Below are positions 1 to 5,431 of a DNA stretch of 6,277 bases, piece by piece. This DNA comes from Ruminococcaceae bacterium UBA5391 (lineage in GTDB: Bacteria; Bacillota; Clostridia; Oscillospirales; Acutalibacteraceae). The notes below the pieces were generated by a model that was not told the origin of the DNA, did not search any database, and saw nothing but the letters and a program-made list of their open reading frames with translations. The stretch spans positions 8,160 to 14,436 of the forward strand of contig DHOL01000075.1 of the NCBI GenBank assembly GCA_002410755.1, written 5' to 3'. Numbering within the stretch: position 1 is the stretch's first letter; each line of letters starts with the position of its first letter. The translations under genes and the position numbers were made by a program.

Positions 1-438
1 ACGTTTTGCAATGCTGACAACAAGGCGAAGGTTTGCTTCCGCAAGTCGCTTCTTTGCAGCTTCATCGCCGTTTTTGATCCGCACTGCAAGGTTGATTTCC
101 TCTTCTGGCGTCAGCAGGGGTACACGTCCAATCTCTTTGAGGTAAACCTTTACTGGGTCATCAATAGCGATTCCCTCGCTACTGAGAGCAGTTTCAAGGG
201 CCTTGGATTCTTCCCCGCTCTGTGCATCGGTGTCAAGATTATCTATGGAATCGTCACCGAAATCCTCAACGATTTCAACCCCCTGTGCTTCCAGAGTATC
301 ATAGAATTTTTCGATTTGCTCCGGCTCAAAATCCAGTTCACCAAGCGCGTCCAGGATTTCTTTCGTCGTAAGCTGGCCCTTGCTCTTGCCCTGCTCGATC
401 AGTTCCCTGATGACCGTTTTCTTATCAGGCACTGCCAT
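1..438 (-). CDS. rpoD: RNA polymerase primary sigma factor RpoD/SigA, N-terminal part (cut by window edge)
   Basis: Housekeeping sigma factor that directs core RNA polymerase to -10/-35 promoters. Only the first 146 codons are present; the frame is open to base 1, so sigma regions 2.1 (rest) to 4 lie outside. Reading the minus strand from the ATG at 438-436 gives a region 1.1-like helical segment (about residues 5-58), an acidic low-complexity linker (about 59-92), then region 1.2 with [18 protein letters not shown] (residues 93-110) and the start of region 2 with [16 protein letters not shown] (131-146). These last two blocks are close to invariant in group 1 sigma factors and make the call secure. 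The start is fixed by an AGGAGG six bases upstream that overlaps the dnaG stop codon. It is the last visible gene of a dgt-dnaG-rpoD unit and probably translationally coupled to dnaG. Confidence 0.96.
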   Translation of the reverse strand, partial: MAVPDKKTVIRELIEQGKSKGQLTTKEILDALGELDFEPEQIEKFYDTLEAQGVEIVEDFGDDSIDNLDTDAQSGEESKALETALSSEGIAIDDPVKVYLKEIGRVPLLTPEEEINLAVRIKNGDEAAKKRLAEANLRLVVSIAKR

Positions 439-444
439 ATTAGC

Positions 445-450
445 CCTCCT
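445..450 (-). promoter_or_regulatory. rpoD Shine-Dalgarno site overlapping the dnaG stop codon
   Basis: On the minus strand the TAG stop of dnaG (451-449) runs directly into AGGAGG (450-445), followed by six bases and the rpoD ATG. A ribosome terminating on dnaG therefore sits on the rpoD initiation site. This suggests translational coupling or re-initiation, and it fixes the rpoD start. The overlap is seen directly; coupling is inferred. Confidence 0.85.
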
Positions 451-2215
451 ATTTCTTATTCTGCTTCTGCCGTTTCAGGTTTTCAAGATAATTTTCTATT
501 TCCCGTGGCAGCGCCGCAGCGGCGCTGCCTAACATTTTCTTTTCTTTTTCCTGAAGAATTACATTGATATACTCCCGTGCATCGTCCGCTCCCGCAGAAA
601 TGTCGTCACGCCGTGCAAGGATTCCGGCAAGATAAGCGGTTTCATCCTGTGTAAAAGCTGAAGAAAGGCTTGTAAGGCTTATAGATTCTCCAATTTTCAG
701 TCTTCCCACGATTTGTTCATATACACGGCGATTAAAGCTTGTAATGAATTTTTCCGGCGGAAGGGCTCTGAAAACAGGGCCAACGCTTTCCGGATTTTTC
801 ATCAGATAGACAATAAGTGCCTCTTCAGCACTTGCAGCCCGAAGATTATCGGCTTTTTCCGGGTTAATGCTGTCCCGGTAACCAGCCGACTGACGGCGGA
901 TTTCACGGAATTCGTTTTGCCGCTGTTTTCGTTCGATCTTGCGGCTGCCAGACTCAACCTGCGCAAGTAGGGTTGAAGTTTCAATCCCCGTCTCTGCGGC
1001 AACTTTTCCGGCATAGACTTCCCGTTCCACTTTGTTTTCCAGCGAAGCCAACACTCCCGTTGCACCGCGCAGGTAGGCAACACGCCCTTCCGCAGTCTGA
1101 AGGTTGCAGCCTTCCCTTGCTTTTTTAAGACGGTATTCCACGTCGTTCCCGCAGCTTTCCAGCATCTGCTTAAAGCGCACAGGCCCGTAGGCTTTTATGT
1201 ATTCATCTGGGTCTTTTCCCCCTTCAATAGTCAGGACACGCACCAGAAGGCCTGCAGCCCGCAACAGCGGAATTGCCCGGGAAGCAGCTTTCTGCCCTGG
1301 CCCGTCGGAGTCATAGGAAACAATGACCTCTTTTGCATAGCGGGACATCAGCCTCGCCTGTGATGGCGTAAGGGCGGTCCCGAGCGTTGCAACAGCGGAA
1401 GAAAAGCCTGCCTGATGCATTGAAATCACGTCCATATAGCCTTCGCAGAGAATCAGGCGGTCATGGTTTCCATTCTTGGCAAAGTTCAGTGCAAACAGCA
1501 TATCCCCTTTACTGAAAACTGGTGTTTCAGAAGTGTTGAGATACTTAGGCTTGTCATCACCGAGCGTCCTCCCGCCGAAAGCGACTACATTGCCGCGAAG
1601 GTCGATAATCGGGAACATGACGCGGCCATAAAACCGATCGACGGCCCTTCCGCTGCGCCCTTGAAATGCAACATTCGCAAGAATCATTTCCTGCTGGGTA
1701 AAACCCTTTCGCTCCAAATAATTAACAAGGGCATAGCGCCCGGGCGGTGAATAGCCAAGTCCAAAATGACGGATTGTCTCCGGCTTGAGGGCACGGCGGG
1801 CAAAATACTCGCTTCCAGCCCTGCCCGCCTCGGAAGTAAGCACACCATAGTAAAAGCGAGCCGTTTCGCGGTTAAGGGAAAGGATGCGTGTCCGAAGTTT
1901 AGCCATGCCATCATCCCTGCGGCTTTCAGGAACCGTAAGCCCCGCACGCTGCGCGAGAAACCGCACTGCTTCCAGATAATCTAAATTTTCAATCTTTTCA
2001 ACGAATGTAATAACATCGCCGCCCGCACCGCAGCCAAAACAGTAGAAGGATCCATTATCCGGATAAATATTGAACGACGGTGATTTTTCGCTGTGAAACG
2101 GGCAAAGGCCCACTAGATTTTTGCCGCTTCGTTTCAAAGTAACGTAATGCGACGCAATCTCGGCAAGGTCACTGCGGGCCTTTAGCTCCTGCAAAAAAGA
2201 ACCCGGCAGCGGCAT
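449..2215 (-). CDS. dnaG: DNA primase DnaG
   Basis: Makes the short RNA primers for Okazaki fragments and leading-strand start, recruited by the replicative helicase. The 588-residue product has the usual length. An N-terminal CHC2 zinc domain carries C38, H41, C59 and C62 in CPFH and CFGC. The catalytic core has FYGRVMFPI (195-203), VAFGGR (211-216) and [11 protein letters not shown] (224-234). The TOPRIM domain has E258 in CEGYMDV, D302 and D304 in YDSDGPG, and D335/D337 in KDPDEYI, so all metal-binding acids are present. The poorly conserved C-terminal part (about 440-588) is the expected helicase-binding domain. I chose the ATG at 2215-2213 because an AGAGGGTG SD site lies just upstream; an in-frame TTG at 2239 would extend it by eight residues but has no SD and would place this SD inside the gene. 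It lies 38 bp after dgt, and its stop overlaps the rpoD SD. Confidence 0.97.
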   Translation of the reverse strand: MPLPGSFLQELKARSDLAEIASHYVTLKRSGKNLVGLCPFHSEKSPSFNIYPDNGSFYCFGCGAGGDVITFVEKIENLDYLEAVRFLAQRAGLTVPESRRDDGMAKLRTRILSLNRETARFYYGVLTSEAGRAGSEYFARRALKPETIRHFGLGYSPPGRYALVNYLERKGFTQQEMILANVAFQGRSGRAVDRFYGRVMFPIIDLRGNVVAFGGRTLGDDKPKYLNTSETPVFSKGDMLFALNFAKNGNHDRLILCEGYMDVISMHQAGFSSAVATLGTALTPSQARLMSRYAKEVIVSYDSDGPGQKAASRAIPLLRAAGLLVRVLTIEGGKDPDEYIKAYGPVRFKQMLESCGNDVEYRLKKAREGCNLQTAEGRVAYLRGATGVLASLENKVEREVYAGKVAAETGIETSTLLAQVESGSRKIERKQRQNEFREIRRQSAGYRDSINPEKADNLRAASAEEALIVYLMKNPESVGPVFRALPPEKFITSFNRRVYEQIVGRLKIGESISLTSLSSAFTQDETAYLAGILARRDDISAGADDAREYINVILQEKEKKMLGSAAAALPREIENYLENLKRQKQNKK

Positions 2216-2235
2216 AATTTCACCCTCTTTCAAAC

Positions 2236-2250
2236 ACAACAGCCAGTTGT
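2236..2250. repeat. Small inverted repeat between dgt and dnaG
   Basis: ACAAC and GTTGT arms flank a five-base loop in the 38-bp gap, just before the dnaG SD. A five-pair AT-rich stem with no T-tract is too weak for a terminator. It could be an mRNA processing or translation-tuning element, or chance. Function is not supported beyond the repeat itself. Confidence 0.25.
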
Positions 2251-2253
2251 AGT

Positions 2254-3249
2254 TTACTGCTTCCAGGCTTTCGGAACAAAAATTGTCTCAAAGAGTTGAA
2301 CCGCAAAATGATCCGTCATGCCGGCAATATAATCGCAGGCAGCACGCTCGCACCCCTCTTTTTCCGCTATCGGGCGCAAATCTTCCGGCAGGTTTTCCGG
2401 TCTCAGGGAATATTCATACAGTGCAGCAATCAAACCGGGAACCTTTTTTTCTTCAGACTTTGCATAAGGATTGCAGTAAACGTTGCTGTTCAAAAAAATG
2501 CCAAATTCCTGAAAAGCAACTTTGACATCCGGCGCCATGTCAAGCTTTTCGGGGGTACTGTGTTCCACGACGGAATGGACCAAGGTATCAATGCGTTTCG
2601 ATTTGCTTGTCCCAAGCACACCGGTAATGCTTGTCGGGATATTGCTTTCCGTCAGCATACCCGCACGTTCCGCATCGTCAATATCATGGTTCAGGTAGGC
2701 AATCCGGTCCGCAAGACGAACAATGCGGCCTTCAGCGGTACTGGCCTGCGGGCCTGTGGTATGGTGAAGGATTCCATCCCGCACCTCATAGGTCAGGTTA
2801 AGGCCCTTCCCGCCTTTTTCCAGCTTTTCCACAACGCGAACACTCTGTTCGTAATGACGGAACCCTCCGGAGACAAGGTCATTAAGCGCCCGTTCTCCCG
2901 CATGGCCAAACGGTGTATGCCCAAGATCATGCCCAAGTGCGATTGCTTCCGTCAGGTCTTCATTCAATAGCAGGGCGCGCGCAATAGTCCGCGCAATCTG
3001 TGAAACTTCAAGGGTATGTGTGAGACGGGTTCGGTAATGGTCGCCTTCCGGCGAAAGGAAAACCTGTGTTTTATGTTTTAGCCGCCGGAAGGCTTTACAA
3101 TGTATAATTCGATCGCGGTCGCGCTGATAGGCCGTGCGCAGGGAACATTCTTTTTCCGGGATATTACGGCCGTGCGTATATCTGGAAAGTGCTGCCCCTG
3201 GAGCTAAAATTTTTTCCTCCAGCTCTTCCGTGCGTTCCCTTACATTCAT
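2254..3249 (-). CDS. dgt: HD-domain dGTPase-like deoxynucleotide triphosphohydrolase
   Basis: A 331-residue member of the Dgt family, which cleaves dNTPs to a deoxynucleoside plus tripolyphosphate and helps control dNTP pools. The HD metal site is complete: H78 in RLTHTLEV, H107-D108 in LGHDLGH, H111, and D181 in LADRIAYLNHDIDDA. The segment FRRLKHKTQVF (54-64) followed by GDHYRTRLTH (69-78) is a strong family signature. The length fits the shorter Gram-positive subfamily, not the roughly 500-residue E. coli Dgt; substrate preference (dGTP versus other dNTPs) cannot be read from the sequence. The ATG at 3249-3247 is chosen because GGAGGTG lies five bases upstream and family members start with a similar M-N/I-R-E sequence; a longer frame adds 13 residues that run through this SD. 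It is the first gene of the unit with dnaG and rpoD, a plausible pairing of dNTP supply with replication priming. Confidence 0.94.
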   Translation of the reverse strand: MNVRERTEELEEKILAPGAALSRYTHGRNIPEKECSLRTAYQRDRDRIIHCKAFRRLKHKTQVFLSPEGDHYRTRLTHTLEVSQIARTIARALLLNEDLTEAIALGHDLGHTPFGHAGERALNDLVSGGFRHYEQSVRVVEKLEKGGKGLNLTYEVRDGILHHTTGPQASTAEGRIVRLADRIAYLNHDIDDAERAGMLTESNIPTSITGVLGTSKSKRIDTLVHSVVEHSTPEKLDMAPDVKVAFQEFGIFLNSNVYCNPYAKSEEKKVPGLIAALYEYSLRPENLPEDLRPIAEKEGCERAACDYIAGMTDHFAVQLFETIFVPKAWKQ

Positions 3250-3267
3250 CCTGGCACCTCCCTGCCG

Positions 3268-3282
3268 GAAGGATTGTCCTTC
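3268..3282. repeat. Short hairpin in the dgt leader
   Basis: GAAGGA and TCCTTC arms (6 bp) flank a three-base loop, a few bases upstream of the dgt SD (3255-3261). It lacks a T-tract, so it is not an intrinsic terminator. It may slightly affect leader stability or ribosome access; no further role can be supported. Confidence 0.3.
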
Positions 3283-3333
3283 TATCAAGATATACGCAAA
3301 AAGGATGCCTCTCTCCTGTTTTCAGACAAAAAA

Positions 3334-3363
3334 ACTATAAAATCCGGTAAAATTTTTTTGCAA
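3334..3363 (-). promoter_or_regulatory. Candidate SigA promoter for dgt-dnaG-rpoD
   Basis: On the minus strand a -35-like TTGCAA (3363-3358) and a -10-like TATAGT (3339-3334, five of six matches to TATAAT) are separated by 18 bp that include A and T tracts. The -10 covers the yigZ stop codon. Transcription would start near 3327, giving a leader of about 78 nt before dgt. This is the best promoter match in the yigZ-dgt gap, but the -35 is only four of six, and co-transcription from further upstream is not excluded. Confidence 0.5.
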
Positions 3364-3958
3364 GTAGCTTCGCCGAGCAGTTTCCGCAGGTAGCATCCGC
3401 AAGGGCAGCCCGAAATACATTTGCCTTTTCACACGGAACATGGAAATTCAACGCAACATGCTCCCCAAATCCAGTCATGTCAACAGAACCGCCACACTCT
3501 GTAATTGTTTGTAGGACTTTTCCGTACTGACTGTAATCGCAGAAAAGTGATTCCTGCAAACAGGCACCCATCCGCACGGGTTCCGCTGCTTGCAGGGCAA
3601 TGGATGCACCATGAGAATAGGCCCGGATCAAGCCGCCTGCACCGAGCAGGATACCACCAAAATAGCGCGTTACAACAACAGCCATATCTGTTACGCCGGA
3701 TTTTAACAGGACATTCAAAGTGGGAACGCCTGCTGTTCCCTGCGGTTCGCCGTCATCAGAACAGTGTCTTGTCTGTCCTTCCCGCAGGACGTAGGCATAA
3801 ACATTATGGGTTGCCTCTCGGTGCATTGCCCGGACACTTTGGATAAATTTCCTTGCTTCTTCCTCTGTGGTAATGGGTTTTGCCCGGCCAATAAAGCGGG
3901 AACGGCGCTCTGTAAATTCCGCCTCGGCTTCGTGCAGGATTGTACTGTATTCTTCCAA
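3335..3958 (-). CDS. yigZ: YigZ/IMPACT family protein (UPF0029)
   Basis: A 207-residue protein of the YigZ/YvyE family, near the E. coli length. The N-terminal UPF0029 (Impact-N) domain has RSRFIG (19-24), HNVYAYVL (51-58), SDDGEPQGTAGVP (67-79) and VVVTRYFGGILLGAGGLIRAY (95-115, key residues T97, R98, G101, G102, G106, G108, G109, R112), which are the family signature. The rest (about 135-207) matches the expected ferredoxin-like DUF1949 domain. The molecular function is not established for bacteria; the eukaryotic relative IMPACT acts on the Gcn1/Gcn2 translation stress pathway. I place the start at the TTG at 3958-3956, six bases after a GGGGGG SD. The ATG at 4015 gives a longer frame, but it would translate through the rpmE terminator hairpin and add a basic N-terminus not typical of the family. 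No strong promoter lies between the terminator and this start, so expression probably depends on read-through. Confidence 0.92.
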   Translation of the reverse strand: MEEYSTILHEAEAEFTERRSRFIGRAKPITTEEEARKFIQSVRAMHREATHNVYAYVLREGQTRHCSDDGEPQGTAGVPTLNVLLKSGVTDMAVVVTRYFGGILLGAGGLIRAYSHGASIALQAAEPVRMGACLQESLFCDYSQYGKVLQTITECGGSVDMTGFGEHVALNFHVPCEKANVFRAALADATCGNCSAKLLAKKFYRIL

Positions 3959-3964
3959 TTTCAA

Positions 3965-3970
3965 CCCCCC
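3965..3970 (-). promoter_or_regulatory. All-G Shine-Dalgarno of yigZ deciding a TTG start
   Basis: GGGGGG on the minus strand lies directly before one TTG (3964-3962), too close to serve it, and six bases before a second TTG (3958-3956), which is a proper spacing. The site sits only three bases after the U-tract of the rpmE terminator. The start at 3958 also gives the N-terminus M-E-E-Y expected for the family. Confidence 0.6.
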
Positions 3971-3973
3971 GGG

Positions 3974-4005
3974 AAAAAATAAGCGGCGCCTTTTGGGCGC
4001 CGCTT
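3974..4005 (-). terminator. Intrinsic terminator of rpmE
   Basis: A perfect 10-bp GC-rich inverted repeat (AAGCGGCGCC at 3981-3990 and its complement at 3996-4005) with a five-base loop. Read on the minus strand it is followed by A and then six T residues (3979-3974). It begins 19 bases after the rpmE stop codon. This is a textbook Rho-independent terminator for leftward transcription. The opposite orientation has no long T-tract, so it is not expected to work for rightward transcripts. Confidence 0.93.
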
Positions 4006-4024
4006 CTGCTGCCAAGAAACAGAA

Positions 4025-4228
4025 TCACTTATCCAGGCCGTAGCGTTTCTTAAATTTATCAACACGCCCGCTTGTATCTACCAGTTTCTGCTTGCCCGTA
4101 AAAAATGGATGGCATTTTGAGCAGATTTCAACGTGAATATCTTTTTTGGTAGACCTTGTATGAATCACGTTGCCGCATGCGCACGTGATGGTTGTCTCCT
4201 GATAATCGGGATGAAGGTTCTTTTTCAT
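4025..4228 (-). CDS. rpmE: 50S ribosomal protein L31, zinc-binding type
   Basis: A 67-residue large-subunit ribosomal protein that bridges the 50S and 30S subunits. It begins [10 protein letters not shown] and carries four cysteines, C16 and C18 in TCACG and C36 and C39 in CSKCHPF, so it is the zinc-containing (C+) form rather than the zinc-free paralogue induced under zinc limitation. [20 protein letters not shown] (40-59) is the family signature. The ATG at 4228-4226 is chosen because GAGGTGA lies just upstream; longer frames would run back through the promoter. It has its own strong promoter and its own terminator, so it is probably mainly a single-gene transcript. I see no obvious Zur operator. 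Confidence 0.97.
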   Translation of the reverse strand: MKKNLHPDYQETTITCACGNVIHTRSTKKDIHVEICSKCHPFFTGKQKLVDTSGRVDKFKKRYGLDK

Positions 4229-4271
4229 AGCTGTCACCTCTTCTAATACAATCTGCTGCATAACAATGAAG

Positions 4272-4300
4272 ATTATAACATAGCCTGGAACGGATTGCAA
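4272..4300 (-). promoter_or_regulatory. Strong SigA-type promoter of rpmE
   Basis: On the minus strand TTGCAA (4300-4295) and a perfect TATAAT (4277-4272) are separated by exactly 17 bp. The expected start is near 4265, giving a leader of about 37 nt with a good SD. The -10 and spacing are ideal for the housekeeping sigma factor, and high expression fits a ribosomal protein gene. This is the best promoter in the window. Confidence 0.88.
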
Positions 4301-4391
4301 GAAATTTTTCCACCCGGGACGGCATCCCTGTATAAAGGACATAAGGCGTCTAAAGAGTCAATCCACGGCTTTACCTAAACTGCCAAAAGCT

Positions 4392-5201
4392 TCAGGAATT
4401 GCTTCGGTTAGAAAGATAGGCGACATATTCTTCAAGACACATGGAGTATTCACGCATTTTCAGGGCGTTCTCCACACCAACATAGCGAAAATGGGAGGGG
4501 TTAGGGCTGGAACCCGTAACATTCTCCTTATCTGCCGGGTAGCGGAGCACAAAGCCGTAATTCACACAGTTGCTTACAAGCCAATGGTACTGCTTTGTTG
4601 CGCTAAAATCTCCATCGCCTCCCGGACCGGCAGTAGAAAACTCAACTGCAAGGCCAGTCTGATTCTCATTGCATCCGCTCCGGCCGACTGTGGAAAGCGC
4701 TTGGTTTTCCGCAAATACTTGGGTCTTTTTCTCAGAAACTATCAGGCGCTTGACTTCAGCCTGATAAAGTTGCTCCTGCTTTTCGCCGCTGATATAACCG
4801 CCCGTCAGTTTTAGCGGATAGCCAGCTGATTTAGCAGCATCCATCATTTTTTTTAGCTGTGGTACAATATTGGAATCAACCTGAGTACCGTCAAATTCCA
4901 CCAACTGTGGTTTATAATTATCCGGAATTTTTTTCCCGGAGTTAACAAGCATCAGGAAATCCGTTGCAGGTGCTTGAGAAGATGCTTTTTTAGCTAGCGC
5001 TGAGGAGACAAGCTGTGCAATTTCTTTTTTGGCCATATTCTCCTCACCTTTAAACTGCCTCCATACTAAGAAGACACCAGCCGCAACGGAAAGGCAAAGA
5101 AAGACTGCAATAACCGTCATTACAATATGCAGTTTTTTAACTTCATTGGTTTTGTGCCAGTTCAGACGGCTTTTTACCACCTTTTCCTCCCTGTTCTTCA
5201 C
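4392..5201 (-). CDS. Membrane-anchored VanY-like (peptidase M15B) protein with degenerate active site
   Basis: A 269-residue protein with a basic cytoplasmic N-terminus, one transmembrane segment (about 24-47) and an extracellular domain (about 85-269) related to VanY-type D-Ala-D-Ala carboxypeptidases, which trim peptidoglycan stem peptides. Fold signatures are clear: LTGGYISGEKQEQLY (132-146), NENQTGLAVEFS (178-189), YGFVLRYP (215-222) and PSHFRYVG (235-242). The usual catalytic positions are changed: the zinc His of S-E-H-Q-T-G-L-A-V-D is N180, the zinc Asp is E187, the catalytic Glu of E-P-W-H is N234, the Trp is S236, and the substrate Arg of S-G-Y-R-S is I137. Only H237 remains. I checked these codons in the sequence. 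An enzyme of altered metal site, or a non-catalytic cell-wall binding protein, are the alternatives. The frame is intact, so it is not a decayed pseudogene. A GTG start at 5201-5199 is supported by AGGAG eight bases upstream (5214-5210). Confidence 0.85.
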   Translation of the reverse strand: MKNREEKVVKSRLNWHKTNEVKKLHIVMTVIAVFLCLSVAAGVFLVWRQFKGEENMAKKEIAQLVSSALAKKASSQAPATDFLMLVNSGKKIPDNYKPQLVEFDGTQVDSNIVPQLKKMMDAAKSAGYPLKLTGGYISGEKQEQLYQAEVKRLIVSEKKTQVFAENQALSTVGRSGCNENQTGLAVEFSTAGPGGDGDFSATKQYHWLVSNCVNYGFVLRYPADKENVTGSSPNPSHFRYVGVENALKMREYSMCLEEYVAYLSNRSNS

Positions 5202-5242
5202 AGCAGATTCTCCTTTCCGACGGGTTTTGGCATTTTTATTTA

Positions 5243-5263
5243 TATTATAATAATATTATAATA
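5243..5263. repeat. Two palindromic decamers spaced one helical turn apart
   Basis: TATTATAATA occurs at 5243-5252 and again at 5254-5263, separated by one A. The decamer is its own reverse complement, so the 21 bp is both a direct and an inverted repeat with an 11-bp period. Each copy contains TATAAT on both strands, giving four -10-like hexamers. It lies in the divergent region between the VanY-like gene and pyk and overlaps the candidate -10 of the former. It could be an operator for a dimeric regulator, a melting element, or chance in AT-rich DNA. Confidence 0.7.
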
Positions 5264-5281
5264 GATTAGGGTAATTTGCAA
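5253..5281 (-). promoter_or_regulatory. Candidate promoter of the VanY-like gene
   Basis: On the minus strand TTGCAA (5281-5276) is followed 17 bp later by TAATAT (5258-5253), or 15 bp later by a perfect TATAAT (5260-5255). Which hexamer acts as -10 cannot be settled by eye because the AT-rich repeat offers several. Transcription would start around 5245, leaving a leader of roughly 45 nt before the GTG start. Confidence 0.5.
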
Positions 5282-5327
5282 CAGACTGATTTTTCCTTCC
5301 CTGCGTTTTGTCTGATACCGGCTCTCA

Positions 5328-5357
5328 TTGATTTGCAGACGGTTCCCGTGTTATGAT
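5328..5357 (+). promoter_or_regulatory. Candidate extended -10 promoter of pyk
   Basis: TTGATT (5328-5333) and TATGAT (5352-5357, five of six matches) are 18 bp apart, and TG at 5349-5350 makes an extended -10. Transcription would start near 5364, giving a leader of about 68 nt that contains a run of seven C (5390-5396) and a GAGG SD (5420-5423) eight bases before the pyk ATG. I see no CcpA-type cre operator here. Confidence 0.55.
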
Positions 5358-5431
5358 GTTTTTGTTGCCGGTTCATTTCCGGATTCTATCCCCCCCTCCG
5401 AAAATCAGTCAACTGAAATGAGGTTTTCAAC

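Noticed and set aside
2216..2239. Upstream TTG start for dnaG adding eight residues
   Set aside because: It has no SD of its own, and the good AGAGGGTG SD for the ATG at 2215 would fall inside the extension.
2296..2970. A 224-codon open frame on the plus strand opposite dgt
   Set aside because: It is entirely antisense to a clearly recognisable dgt, has no SD or recognisable domain, and its composition is that of a shadow frame.
3318..3360. T-rich tracts at the end of yigZ as a terminator
   Set aside because: The T runs are not preceded by a GC-rich stem. The region fits better as an AT-rich promoter for dgt.
3505..3982. Plus-strand open frames of 113 and 72 codons opposite yigZ
   Set aside because: They overlap the conserved UPF0029 coding region in antisense and show no protein motif or initiation signal.
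4229..4342. N-terminal extension of rpmE to 105 codons
   Set aside because: The extension covers the rpmE promoter and SD; L31 proteins of this type start at the M-K-K sequence and have about 66-70 residues.
4301..4391. Possible terminator after the VanY-like gene
   Set aside because: No GC-rich hairpin with a following T-tract is present on the minus strand; the best pairing is only a few bases. Read-through into rpmE remains possible.
5202..5431. Small RNA gene, riboswitch or small ORF in the divergent intergenic region
   Set aside because: I see only candidate promoters, the AT-rich repeat and a C7 run; no conserved riboswitch-like core, terminator or SD-preceded small frame could be supported by eye.
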